From: Eubacteriales bacterium
Lineage (GTDB): Bacteria; Bacillota; Clostridia; Lachnospirales; Lachnospiraceae
Length of the DNA: 57,326 nt
NCBI GenBank assembly: GCA_030533385.1
Contig: JAUNJG010000008.1
Location: forward strand, 1 to 57,326
Reading direction: 5' to 3'
Shown piece after piece: positions 9,680 through 18,023 of this stretch. How positions within the stretch are numbered: position 1 is the first letter of the stretch; every line of letters starts with the position of its first letter. The position numbers and the translations under genes were made by a program. Under the pieces are notes generated by a model. The model worked only from the letters and a program-made list of their open reading frames with translations. It did no database searches and had not been told where the DNA came from.

Positions 9680-10081
9680 TCAATGCTTTTCACCCTGACT
9701 TTCTATATACTTCCTGATAACATCTATTGGTGTATCACCTGTTGTAAGTAAGCAAAAACTCTGACTCCAAAAGTATTCTTTCCATAGCTTTTGACGTATT
9801 TGCGGAAATTCTTTTTTGAGCAATCTGCTGCTTGCGCTCTTATAAGCGTTTATGAATTTACTTAATTCACTTTTGGGGTGTGCTTTGAAACGAATATGAA
9901 TATGGTCTTTCTCGTGATTCCACTCTTGTAAGGTTATGTTGTATTTCGGAGCAATGTACTCAAAAATTTCTTTCGCTCTGTCGGAAACTATATGATCGAA
10001 AACTTCCCGACGATACTTCACCACAAGCACAAGATGATAATTCAACAAAAACACTGAATGAGCATTACTGTCTAATTTCAT
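9680..10081 (-). CDS. tnpA: IS200/IS605-family Y1 transposase TnpA
   Basis: The protein has 133 residues, the usual length for this single-domain HUH nuclease. It would cleave and rejoin single-stranded ends of the element in the cytoplasm. The HUH motif is DHIHI (His60 and His62), and the catalytic tyrosine is Tyr125 in VIRKYIESQ. The N-terminal HLVLVVKYRREVF strand is typical of the family. No frameshift is visible, so the transposase could be active. It is transcribed away from serC and towards the tnpB remnant and the surface-protein gene. Confidence 0.92.
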   Translation of the reverse strand: MKLDSNAHSVFLLNYHLVLVVKYRREVFDHIVSDRAKEIFEYIAPKYNITLQEWNHEKDHIHIRFKAHPKSELSKFINAYKSASSRLLKKEFPQIRQKLWKEYFWSQSFCLLTTGDTPIDVIRKYIESQGEKH

Positions 10082-10332
10082 TGTATATCAGTCCTTCTAT
10101 TTATTTTGACTGATTATATTGTATCATATATTTTTATGTTTGCAAAGATGGAGGGACGCAATTCATCCTCCATCTAAGAGAAGAGGGACTTCTTGCTGGT
10201 TTATGTTAAGTTTTCTTTTATTGTTCGTATCGCCCTCTATATTATCTGAAAAAACAATCAATTCCTACAAAAATATCACTCTAATAACAGAGAAGAGATT
10301 TTCCGATTGTCTGATGCCGGTTCATAAAAAAA

Positions 10333-10392
10333 GCCCCGTTCTATATATCCGACACATACAGCCTTTGCGGCACAGGATATATAGAACGAGGC
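10333..10392 (-). terminator. Long hairpin terminator after serC
   Basis: GCCCCGTTCTATATATCC and GGATATATAGAACGAGGC pair over about 18 bp. On the minus strand the hairpin is followed by TTTTTTT. It ends the serC transcript 16 bases beyond its stop. The rest of the gene-free stretch 10082-10408 holds the left end of the IS element and about 150 bases with nothing recognised. Confidence 0.85.
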
Positions 10393-10408
10393 AAATTTTC
10401 AAAATAAT

Positions 10409-11491
10409 CTACCCGTTATTTTTTTCAAACTCTCTCATAAATGCTACCAGCTTTTCCACGCCTTCTATCGGCATGGCATTGTAGATGGAAGCGCGCATTC
10501 CTCCGACTGTTCTGTGACCTTTCAAGTTCACAAAGCCCGCCTCGGCCGCCTCAGCAACGAATTTGGCATCCAAGTCTTTATCTCCGGTAATGAAAGGAAC
10601 GTTCATCAGAGAACGGTCCTTTTTCTCTACAGTTCCCTGGAACATCTTGCTCTCATCGAGGAAATCATAAAGAATCTTCGCCTTCTTTTCATTATACTCT
10701 TTCATCGCTGCCAAACCGCCCTGTTTTTTCAGCCATTTGAATACTTTGCCACAGATATAAATGCCATAACATGGTGGTGTATTGTACAAAGAATCCTTGT
10801 CTGCCTGCGTTTTATATTTGAGCATGGTCGGTGTGCCTTCCATCACATCGTCGCGGATCAAATCCTCCCGGACGATGACGATAACCACGCCCGCCGGCCC
10901 TACGTTTTTCTGAACTCCGCCAAAAAGAAGTCCGTATTTTTCTACATCATGTGGCTCAGAGAGAAAACAGGAGGATACGTCTGCCACTAAAGTTTTACCT
11001 TTTGTATTTGGCAGCTCTTTAAATTTTGTTCCATAAATCGTATTATTTTCGCAAATGTATACATAGTCCGCATCATCATCTACCGGCAAATCAGAACAAT
11101 CCGGGATGTAGGAAAACGTCTTATCCTCGGAAGAAGCAATCTTCACTGCCTTTCCATAGCGGCAGGCTTCCTGATAAGCTTTCTTTGCCCACTGTCCGGT
11201 AATGATAAAATCAGCGACACCGTTTTTCATCAGGTTCATCGGGATTGCAGAAAACTGCTGAGATGCTCCTCCCTGCAGGAAGAGAACCTTATAATTTTCC
11301 GGGATGTTCATCAACTCCCTCAAATCTTTTTCCGCTTCCTTCATGATGGTATCATACACCTTGGAGCGGTGGCTCATCTCCATGACGGACATACCGCTGC
11401 CCTTGTAATCCATCATCTCCGCCGCTGCTTCCTGCAGCACCTCCTCCGGCAGCACTGCCGGACCTGCTGAAAAGTTATATACTCTTGCCAT
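10409..11491 (-). CDS. serC: Phosphoserine aminotransferase SerC
   Basis: This PLP enzyme converts 3-phosphohydroxypyruvate and glutamate to phosphoserine, the second step of serine synthesis. The 360 residues match the family. The N-terminus RVYNFSAGPAVLPEEVL is diagnostic, FLQGGASQQF is the cofactor-phosphate region, and the PLP lysine is in GGVQKNVGPAG near residue 195. I choose the second ATG (11491): AGGAGG is eight bases from it but only two from the ATG at 11497. It follows cysK after 87 bases with no terminator between, so serine and cysteine synthesis are probably co-transcribed. No serA or serB is in the window. Confidence 0.95.
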   Translation of the reverse strand: MARVYNFSAGPAVLPEEVLQEAAAEMMDYKGSGMSVMEMSHRSKVYDTIMKEAEKDLRELMNIPENYKVLFLQGGASQQFSAIPMNLMKNGVADFIITGQWAKKAYQEACRYGKAVKIASSEDKTFSYIPDCSDLPVDDDADYVYICENNTIYGTKFKELPNTKGKTLVADVSSCFLSEPHDVEKYGLLFGGVQKNVGPAGVVIVIVREDLIRDDVMEGTPTMLKYKTQADKDSLYNTPPCYGIYICGKVFKWLKKQGGLAAMKEYNEKKAKILYDFLDESKMFQGTVEKKDRSLMNVPFITGDKDLDAKFVAEAAEAGFVNLKGHRTVGGMRASIYNAMPIEGVEKLVAFMREFEKNNG

Positions 11492-11578
11492 TGTCATATC
11501 CTCCTGTAAATGTTTTTTCTACTGGTTGCTATTATATACCCTATTCTGCATCTTGGCAAATGCTTTCTTGCATCTCGT

Positions 11579-12481
11579 TTATAACAGACCTGTGCTAAAA
11601 TAGCGTTCTATTCGGTCAGGAAGCACTGTGGCAATGATTTTATCGCTTCCATATTTCTCCGCCATTTTTTTGCAAGCCCAAATATTTGCGCCGGATGAAG
11701 TTCCGCAGAGCAGCCCCTGCACTTTTGCCAACTCTCGAGTAGTATCCATCGCATCTTCATCCGTCACTGTCACCACCTCGTCAATCAGCGCCGTATCCAA
11801 AACTTCCGGAATGAAGCCGTCCCCGATGCCCTGAATCTGATGCAATCCCGGCTCATCTCCGAGAAGTGCCGATACATTTTTAGGCTCCACGGCGCAGACG
11901 ATGAGATCCGGATTTTTTTCTTTTAGATACTTGCTGATTCCCTGCAGGGTGCCGCCGCTGCCAAGCCCGGACACAAAAATGTCTACCTTTCCCCCAAGTG
12001 CCTCGTAAATTTCCGGTGCCGTGGTAAGATAATGAATCTCCGGATTGTGCGGATTTTCAAACTGTTGCGGCATAAAATACTCCTCGGATTGGGAGACGAT
12101 GCGGTTGGCCTCCGCCACGCAGCCATCAAGGCTCAAATGTGCCGGGGTAAGTACCAGCTCCGCTCCCAAGGCCCGGATAATTTTTTTTCGCTCCTCGCTC
12201 ATGTTTTCCGGCATCACGATAATCACTCGATATCCCATTCTCACACCGCAAAGAGCAAGGCCGATACCGGTATTCCCCGAAGTCGGCTCCACGATGGTCA
12301 TTCCTTTTTTTAGTTTTCCTTCTTTTTCTGCCTGTTCCAGCATATTTTTTGCCACCCTGTCCTTGATGCTCCCGCCCAGGTTCAAAAACTCTGCCTTGGC
12401 AAAGATATGGCATCCTGTCGTCTCGCTCAAATCAACGATAGGGGTATTTCCAATCATGTCCAGTACATTTTTTACTATCAT
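11579..12481 (-). CDS. cysK: Cysteine synthase (O-acetylserine sulfhydrylase)
   Basis: This PLP fold-type II enzyme makes cysteine from O-acetylserine and sulfide. Visible motifs are IGNTP at the N-terminus, the PLP lysine in GGSIKDRVA, the substrate loop TSGNTG, the GSGGTL phosphate loop and the C-terminal ERYFSTGLL. At 300 residues it is complete and of normal length. ATG 12481 is preferred because GAGG lies six bases upstream; an in-frame TTG at 12493 is the alternative. It heads the cysK-serC pair behind a leader of about 270 bases. The cysB-type alternative (cystathionine beta-synthase family) is less likely given the length. Confidence 0.94.
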   Translation of the reverse strand: MIVKNVLDMIGNTPIVDLSETTGCHIFAKAEFLNLGGSIKDRVAKNMLEQAEKEGKLKKGMTIVEPTSGNTGIGLALCGVRMGYRVIIVMPENMSEERKKIIRALGAELVLTPAHLSLDGCVAEANRIVSQSEEYFMPQQFENPHNPEIHYLTTAPEIYEALGGKVDIFVSGLGSGGTLQGISKYLKEKNPDLIVCAVEPKNVSALLGDEPGLHQIQGIGDGFIPEVLDTALIDEVVTVTDEDAMDTTRELAKVQGLLCGTSSGANIWACKKMAEKYGSDKIIATVLPDRIERYFSTGLL

Positions 12482-13006
12482 AACTTTCCTCAACCTTTCT
12501 GCTCAATATTTCTTATATTGCTATATGTGATACCATCCGACCATGCGCCTGATAAAAAATATCATCCGGTGCAAACCGTCACCGTCCCATACCAGAGAAA
12601 TTTCGGTATCCTTTATTTCAGGCATCCTTCTCCGGCTAGCGGAAGTAAATTTTCCATCCACAGGACGATCTGCCCCAACCGGATTTTTGCCGTGATAACA
12701 CAACTAACCAAAGTCAGCCGGGAAACAAAGATGCCGTTGGCCGAATAATTTCATTAATAATGGAAAGTATACCATAAAAATGACGATTCAGCCAAAGAAA
12801 CTTGACAAAGTACCTGTTCCCACATACAATGTTCCATATTAGTCCGGTCACATTCTGCGAAGCGACAGTCTGACGAAGAATATCTATCTGCTCTAACAGA
12901 CGGGCGTTATCCGAAGACATCTCCTGACCTGCGTCGCAAGAGACAGGATGGAGAAGGATGGACCGGTTTTTGTATGTTATCCCCATTTGTCCGGGAGGAG
13001 GCCACC
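12482..13006 (-). promoter_or_regulatory. cysK promoter and long leader; divergent from the 13007 gene
   Basis: This stretch has no secure gene. On the minus strand TGGTATACT (-10 at 12766-12771, with extended TG) has TTGGCT 18 bases upstream at 12790-12795. Transcription from there would give a leader of about 270 bases before cysK. The leader lacks a T-box core or a SAM riboswitch signature that I can recognise. A 60-codon frame at 12521-12703 (TTG start, containing MPEIKDTEISLVWDGDG) lies inside it but has no clear ribosome site. I see no terminator between it and cysK. Confidence 0.5.
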
Positions 13007-13276
13007 ATGAGAATCTGGTGTAAATTATTTTCTAAAAATCATATGCAAAAGGATATCGTGATTGAAAATTATGATATGAAGATGTCCAGAACGGCAAAGG
13101 TTTACGACAGCCTGGAACAGGCCTGCTACGCCTTCGACCTGGAAAAGCCTCTTTGGCTGGACAAAAACAAGCGAGAGTTCATCCGCCATGCCCGCACCCG
13201 ATTTTATCAGGATAACTTTATTGAAGAGATTGATTTTGATTATCTGGATTTCCAGGTTATCGAAGAAGATATATGA
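13007..13276 (+). CDS. Conserved hypothetical protein, 89 residues
   Basis: ATG 13007 follows GGGAGGAGG at good spacing; an upstream ATG at 12974 has no such site. The protein is acidic at its C-terminus and contains IWCKLFSKNHMQKD, ACYAFDLEKPLWLDKN and TRFYQDNFIEEIDFDYLDFQV. I recall similar short proteins in many Lachnospiraceae, but no function is known to me. It has no signal peptide or membrane segment. It is divergent from cysK and ends at a terminator shared with pepD. Confidence 0.8.
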   Translation: MRIWCKLFSKNHMQKDIVIENYDMKMSRTAKVYDSLEQACYAFDLEKPLWLDKNKREFIRHARTRFYQDNFIEEIDFDYLDFQVIEEDI

Positions 13277-13282
13277 ATAAAT

Positions 13283-13351
13283 GCCGGAGAATGTGCATGA
13301 AATACAGGCTATCGACCAGCTTCCCGCCTGCAACCCGACACATTCTCCGGC
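13283..13351. terminator. Bidirectional terminator between the 13007 gene and pepD
   Basis: GCCGGAGAATGTG pairs with CACATTCTCCGGC around a loop of about 43 bases. TCTTTTT follows on the plus strand, just after the stop at 13276. The same hairpin lies six bases past the pepD stop on the other strand. Confidence 0.75.
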
Positions 13352-13356
13352 TCTTT

Positions 13357-14799
13357 TTATCTCAGCGCTTCCAGTGTTTTTATTACCAGCTCCCAGGTGC
13401 GCTGGACAGAAGAAATACTGAGAACTTCATGAACCGTGTGGATATCCTTCATTTCAGGTCCAATGGACACGGCATCCAATCCTTCCAGCCTGGACGCAAA
13501 GATTCCACATTCCAGCCCGGCGTGAATCCCCTCCACCACCGGTGCTTTTTTATATAATTTTTTGAATACATCTACCAGCACATCCCTCAGTCTGGATTGC
13601 TCTTTGTATTCCCAACCAGGATAATTTCCCGAGACTTCAGAAGTACCTCCCAGCAATTCTGCCAACGCCCTCACTTTGTCAATCAAAAACTGTTTTTCAC
13701 TCTCGCTGGAGCTTCTCAGTGCGTAGGACATGCATACCCTGTTTTCTTCCGTTCGCAAGACTCCCAGGTTCAGGGAAGTCTGCACCATCCCTTTCATGGA
13801 AGGATTCATGCGCTGAATACCGTTTGGCATATGGAGGAGCGCCTGTATCACAGAATCTCCATCCCGCACAGTCATTACCTTTCTTTCTTCGTTTCCAAAA
13901 TAATCTACATGAATCGTCGCATTCGGTTCTGTAATTTTATATTCCGCAGATACAATCTCAAAGATGACGCCAATCATCTCTTTAATTTCTTTTTGTTTAT
14001 GCGCCGGAATGGCCACCAGAGCCTCACAGGATAAGGCAATGGCATTGTCCTTTTCTCCTCCGTTGACGGAAATCAGGCGGGCATGCTTTCTGATACTGTA
14101 GAGGATTCTCCCCATCACCACATTGGCATTGGCTCTTCCTTTGTTAATCTCCACACCCGAATGTCCTCCGCAAAATCCATCAATGACAATCCGAAGCATC
14201 GCCGTCTGAATGGACTCCGTCTGATAAGGGAAACAGCAGACCGCCGAGGCGCCGCCCGCACAACTTACCGTGAACACCCCTTCGTCTTCAGAATCCATAT
14301 TCAAAAACATACGGCCTTTTAAATCTGACATATCCATAAAGTCCGCACCCAGCATGCCAATTTCCTCATCGACGGTGATGACGGCTTCCAAAGGTGGGTG
14401 AGCCAGGCTGTCGTCATCTAAAATCGCCAAAGTATATGCCACGGCGATTCCGTCATCTCCTCCCAGAGAAGTTCCCCTCGCAGAAATATAATCACCATTT
14501 ATTTCCAAATCCAGTCCTTCTTTTTCCATATCTTTGGAACAGCCTGCCTCCTTTACGGCAACCATATCCATATGTCCCTGCAAAATAACCGGGGCGGCAT
14601 TTTCATAGCCTTTGGATCCCTCTTTCCAGATGATGACATTATATTTCTCATCCTGGCGGTACTTTAATCCCCGCACCTTCGCAAAAGAAACCAAATAATC
14701 ACTGATTTGTTTTACATTTCCTGATCCGTGGGGAATGGAACAAATCTCTTCAAAAAAACGAAATACATTCTGCGGTTTTAATTCTGTTAATACTCCCAC
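13357..14799 (-). CDS. pepD: Aminoacyl-histidine dipeptidase (M20 family, PepD)
   Basis: This cytoplasmic zinc dipeptidase cleaves Xaa-His and related dipeptides. The metal-site motifs of the M20 family are visible: GHMDMV (His76, Asp78), GGDDGIAVAY (Asp115) and TVDEEIGMLGA (Glu145-146), with a late HTVHE histidine. The 480 residues match the PepD/PepV-like group. GTG 14799 is chosen because AGGAGG lies seven bases upstream; the frame is open further, to 14895, without a better site. It faces the 13007 gene and shares its terminator. Confidence 0.93.
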   Translation of the reverse strand: MGVLTELKPQNVFRFFEEICSIPHGSGNVKQISDYLVSFAKVRGLKYRQDEKYNVIIWKEGSKGYENAAPVILQGHMDMVAVKEAGCSKDMEKEGLDLEINGDYISARGTSLGGDDGIAVAYTLAILDDDSLAHPPLEAVITVDEEIGMLGADFMDMSDLKGRMFLNMDSEDEGVFTVSCAGGASAVCCFPYQTESIQTAMLRIVIDGFCGGHSGVEINKGRANANVVMGRILYSIRKHARLISVNGGEKDNAIALSCEALVAIPAHKQKEIKEMIGVIFEIVSAEYKITEPNATIHVDYFGNEERKVMTVRDGDSVIQALLHMPNGIQRMNPSMKGMVQTSLNLGVLRTEENRVCMSYALRSSSESEKQFLIDKVRALAELLGGTSEVSGNYPGWEYKEQSRLRDVLVDVFKKLYKKAPVVEGIHAGLECGIFASRLEGLDAVSIGPEMKDIHTVHEVLSISSVQRTWELVIKTLEALR

Positions 14800-14944
14800 T
14801 GCGCAACCTCCTGTCTTCTCTGGGAAAACGCAAAACCTCCGACTCCCGGATGCATCTGCAAACCTTTCCCTAATCTTTCTGTCCTCTTCCTGCATTCTCT
14901 ATCGATAAAAGCCTCCGACTTGATGGCAGCACGCTTGCATCATA

Positions 14945-15340
14945 TCAGCAATCTCTGCCCTTTGTACCGCCGGAATGCCGGGACGTTCCTGTATTTTTTT
15001 TATCGGAGCGAACGTACTCTGCGCCCCGCTTTTCTATCTGTCCGGTTTTTACCATATAGACAAGGAGCTGATTTACAAAGTCACCGGTATCCTTCACCAC
15101 CGCTTTGTTGGCGGAAAAAGGTGCCCTCGCCTCCAGCCCTTCACAAAGCTTCTCTGCCTCTTTGATGGTGATGCTACCCTTTTGTTTTAAATATTTATTG
15201 ATGCGTCCCTGTCCCTTGCCAAACAACAGCTTCATCAAATCTCCTGTCTGATTGCTTTGTTTAATCATGCCCCAGCCGTACAAAATCATTGTGGCCAGAG
15301 CGAAAAAAATAATTCCTAAAATAATCGTGCTGATTTTCAT
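14945..15340 (-). CDS. Small membrane-anchored protein of unknown function
   Basis: The product has 131 residues. A single N-terminal membrane segment (about residues 5-24) is followed by a basic soluble part: INKYLKQKGSITIKEAEKL, ANKAVVKDTGDFVNQLLVYMV and GQIEKRG. The soluble part has a winged-helix-like rhythm, but I do not recognise the family. Its ATG overlaps the stop of the upstream PqqD-like gene in an ATGA junction, so the two are translationally coupled and probably work together. Confidence 0.75.
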   Translation of the reverse strand: MKISTIILGIIFFALATMILYGWGMIKQSNQTGDLMKLLFGKGQGRINKYLKQKGSITIKEAEKLCEGLEARAPFSANKAVVKDTGDFVNQLLVYMVKTGQIEKRGAEYVRSDKKNTGTSRHSGGTKGRDC

Positions 15341-15708
15341 TCTCTACCCATCCTTTTTATGTCAGAGCGAAAACTTACATATCCATTTTCTTCTAGAATT
15401 CCAAAATAGGCAGACAACCGTTCATAAAGTTGCATCCCCGCCTCTTTGTGCTTTTTTTCTAAAATCTTTCCTATCTCATAGATGGACGTGTTCCCATCTA
15501 TTTGCCGCCACACAAAACTTCCGTACTTATCCAGCTTGATAAAGCTAAACCGCGGCTTTTTAAAAAGCTTTTGGGCAAGGGTATTGTAAAATCCGGTGTT
15601 CTCCACCGTGATTTCCACCAACCCATCTTCTAATGTCTCCCATTTTTTTTCAACAACGGGAATGTAATCCAAATAATTTTTATCGCTTTTTCTTTTTTTC
15701 TTTCCCAT
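15337..15708 (-). CDS. PqqD-like protein
   Basis: The product has 123 residues with a Lys-rich start. The segment LAQKLFKKPRFSFIKLDKYGSFVWRQIDGNTSIYEIGKIL fits the PqqD / RiPP-recognition fold (winged helix that binds precursor peptides). Such domains usually accompany radical-SAM maturases, but none is encoded nearby, so a peptide-maturation role is not supported here. It is the first gene of a pair with the membrane-anchored protein at 14945-15340. Confidence 0.75.
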   Translation of the reverse strand: MGKKKRKSDKNYLDYIPVVEKKWETLEDGLVEITVENTGFYNTLAQKLFKKPRFSFIKLDKYGSFVWRQIDGNTSIYEIGKILEKKHKEAGMQLYERLSAYFGILEENGYVSFRSDIKRMGRE

Positions 15709-15831
15709 ATTTTCCTTCTATATAAATACCTTTATCTTGTATCTGTCTGCAATCTTTTGTATAATATTTTTATCTTGTTAAAGAAGGCGCACCGCCTTGC
15801 ATCCCACATTGTTACGCCTCGCAAAAACAAA

Positions 15832-15861
15832 GGACACCGCCGCACTAATGCAGCAGCGTCC
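15832..15861 (-). terminator. Terminator after the OPT transporter gene
   Basis: On the minus strand GGACGCTGCTGC pairs with GCGGCGGTGTCC (G-U pairs allowed) around a short loop, followed by TTTGTTTTTG. It lies 15 bases beyond the transporter stop at 15877. Confidence 0.75.
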
Positions 15862-15876
15862 CATGTATATATAGTA

Positions 15877-17820
15877 TTACTTTTCTTCTTTTGTGTCAAT
15901 TTCTACTATATTTTTTTTGCGGCAGCAGAAAATCAAAGTAGCCAGCAGTCCTGCGAAGACAGCCAGACCTACCCAGTTTCCGACAGAAGCAAAGCTGTCA
16001 CCGTAGATTCCGGACATATCAAAATCTACGTTCACAACGGCCAACACGGCAAGAAGGATACCAACCAGACCTTCCCCGGCAATCAGGCCGGAAGAATACA
16101 AAATTCCTGCCTCCACGGAATTGCGTTTCTGTTTCTCATTGTCATATTTTTTCTTATCCTCCACATACCATTTAATAAGTCCACCGACATAAATCGGCGC
16201 ACTCATATGGATTGGAAGATAAAGACCCACCGCAAAGGCGAGAACCGGAATACCAATCACTTCCACGGCAAGAGCCATAAATACACCAATGAAAATCAGG
16301 GTCCATGGAAGAGTACCTCCCATAACGCCCTCCACAATCATCTTCATGAGGGATGCCTGCGGCGCAGGGATGGCCTCGGAACCAAAGCCCCAGGCAGCAT
16401 TCAGAAGATACATCACTCCTCCGATGGCGAAAGCAGAGATGAAAGCTCCAATCATCTCTCCAATCTGCTGCTTTTTAGGCGTCGCACCCACGATATAACC
16501 ACATTTTAAGTCCTGGGAAGTATCTCCTGCGATAGCCGCAATGATACAGATGACCGTACCCACTGTGATAGCCGCCACCATGCCGGCTGTTCCCGTCATT
16601 CCGGTACTCTTAAATACAACTGTCGTCAGTATCAATGTGGCAATGGCCATGCCGGACACCGGATTGTTGCTGCTACCCACAATACCTACCATGCGGGAGG
16701 AGACAGTGGCAAAGAAAAATCCGAAGATGACGACAATAGCTGCTCCTACCGGGCTAATCGGAATCGCCGGAACAAGCCACATGATGATAGCAATCAAAAC
16801 AACCCCAATAATCACGCTCTTCATGGAGATATCCTGCTGCGTTCTCTCTCCTCCGGCAACATTTTTACCAAAACCTTTTATCGCCTGCCCGAAGGTTTTT
16901 ACCATAGTCGGCAGGGATTTTATCAGACTCAGGATACCGCCGGCAGCCACGGCTCCCGCACCGATGTAGCGAATGTACTGACTCCATATACTGCCAGGAT
17001 CAAGCTGATTAAACGGAATAGCGTTTCCCGCATCATCTAAAATAGAAGAAGCCGCATCTCCCCCGAAGAAGGAAATGGCAGGAATCAACACCAGGTAAGA
17101 TAAAATACCTCCGGCAAACATATAGCTGGAAATGTTAAGGCCACAAATATAGCCAACGCCGGCTAAGGCAGGCAACACGTCCATTCCGATGCCACAGGTA
17201 TAATTTTTGCTGTAAATATCAAAGTTTACACTGCTCGGGAATAATTTCAAACCGTCAGCGATAAATTTATAGGCAGCAGAAATCCCCAGACCCGCAAATA
17301 CGACCTTTGACTTATCTCCGCCTTCTTCCCCGGCAAGAAGTACTTCCGCACAGGCCGTTCCTTCCGGATAAGGAAGAATGCCGTGTTCCTCCACAATGAG
17401 GGCAGTCCGCAGAGGAACCATAAATAATACGCCAAGGAAACCGCCGCAAAGAGCGATGATGGCTATGGTAATAAAACTTGGATTCTCACACTTTCCTTCC
17501 TCCGCCCACATGAAAATGGCAGGAAGAGTAAAAATTGCTCCGGCTGCCAGAGATTCTCCGGCCGAACCGATCGTTTGTACCATGTTATTTTCCAGGATGG
17601 AGTCTTTTCTTAAAACGACACGAATCACACCCATGGAAATAACGGCCGCAGGGATGGAGGCGGATACGGTCATGCCGACCCTCAATCCCAGATAAGCATT
17701 TGCTCCACCAAATATTACTGCGAGGATAACACCAAGAATAATCGAAGTCGCTGTAAATTCAGGCACTATCTTATCCGCAGGAATAAAAGGCTTAAATTCC
17801 TTACTACTGTTATTATCCAT
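15877..17820 (-). CDS. OPT-family oligopeptide transporter
   Basis: This is a 647-residue multi-pass membrane protein of the OPT/YSL superfamily, which imports small peptides or metal chelates by proton symport. The N-terminal signature is clear (TATSIILGVILAVIFGGANAYLGLRVGMTVSASIPAAV), and about 14-16 hydrophobic helices can be counted. SSNNPVSGMAIATL, in the middle, is another typical OPT segment. The full length and both ends look intact. Start ATG 17820 lies behind a short AGGAG-like site. It is monocistronic, bounded by its own promoter and terminator. Substrate is unknown. Confidence 0.92.
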   Translation of the reverse strand: MDNNSSKEFKPFIPADKIVPEFTATSIILGVILAVIFGGANAYLGLRVGMTVSASIPAAVISMGVIRVVLRKDSILENNMVQTIGSAGESLAAGAIFTLPAIFMWAEEGKCENPSFITIAIIALCGGFLGVLFMVPLRTALIVEEHGILPYPEGTACAEVLLAGEEGGDKSKVVFAGLGISAAYKFIADGLKLFPSSVNFDIYSKNYTCGIGMDVLPALAGVGYICGLNISSYMFAGGILSYLVLIPAISFFGGDAASSILDDAGNAIPFNQLDPGSIWSQYIRYIGAGAVAAGGILSLIKSLPTMVKTFGQAIKGFGKNVAGGERTQQDISMKSVIIGVVLIAIIMWLVPAIPISPVGAAIVVIFGFFFATVSSRMVGIVGSSNNPVSGMAIATLILTTVVFKSTGMTGTAGMVAAITVGTVICIIAAIAGDTSQDLKCGYIVGATPKKQQIGEMIGAFISAFAIGGVMYLLNAAWGFGSEAIPAPQASLMKMIVEGVMGGTLPWTLIFIGVFMALAVEVIGIPVLAFAVGLYLPIHMSAPIYVGGLIKWYVEDKKKYDNEKQKRNSVEAGILYSSGLIAGEGLVGILLAVLAVVNVDFDMSGIYGDSFASVGNWVGLAVFAGLLATLIFCCRKKNIVEIDTKEEK

Positions 17821-17914
17821 TGTTTTTTCTCCTGTTCTTTAGGATTTTTTGAAATGTAACTGTTTTTTTGAATGACAAAGGCTGCCTCACTTCATCTTCA
17901 AAAGAACCAACGCT

Positions 17915-17943
17915 ATTATACTATATATTACATGTAAAAACAA
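17915..17943 (-). promoter_or_regulatory. Promoter of the OPT transporter gene
   Basis: On the minus strand TATAAT (17915-17920) is preceded by TTGTTT (17938-17943) at 17 bases. It lies about 95 bases upstream of the start codon. Confidence 0.55.
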
Positions 17944-18023
17944 AGAAAATTTTAAATTTCTCTGTTTTTTTCTTACAATTTTCTGGTTTTTATTACATTT
18001 TTTTGACGAAAGGATTTTTTTGT

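Larger units (their letters stand above)
9478..10175 (-). mobile_element. IS200/IS605-family element with tnpA and a tnpB remnant
   Basis: The element carries a Y1 transposase gene and a scrap of tnpB. Subterminal hairpins occur at both ends. At 9479-9498 CCTCGCCT pairs with AGGCGGGG, a form common at the right end of IS605-group elements. At 10146-10175 AGATGGAGG pairs with CCTCCATCT, a plausible left end. These elements do not duplicate their target, so the exact boundaries cannot be set from this sequence alone. The element sits between serC and the surface gene. Confidence 0.75.

Noticed and set aside
12521..12703. 60-codon minus-strand frame in the cysK leader as a real small protein
   Set aside because: It starts with TTG without a good ribosome site and I recognise no family. 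It is kept only as a note in the leader entry.
12482..12771. T-box or SAM riboswitch upstream of cysK
   Set aside because: I could not find the T-box antiterminator core or SAM-I conserved segments in the leader.
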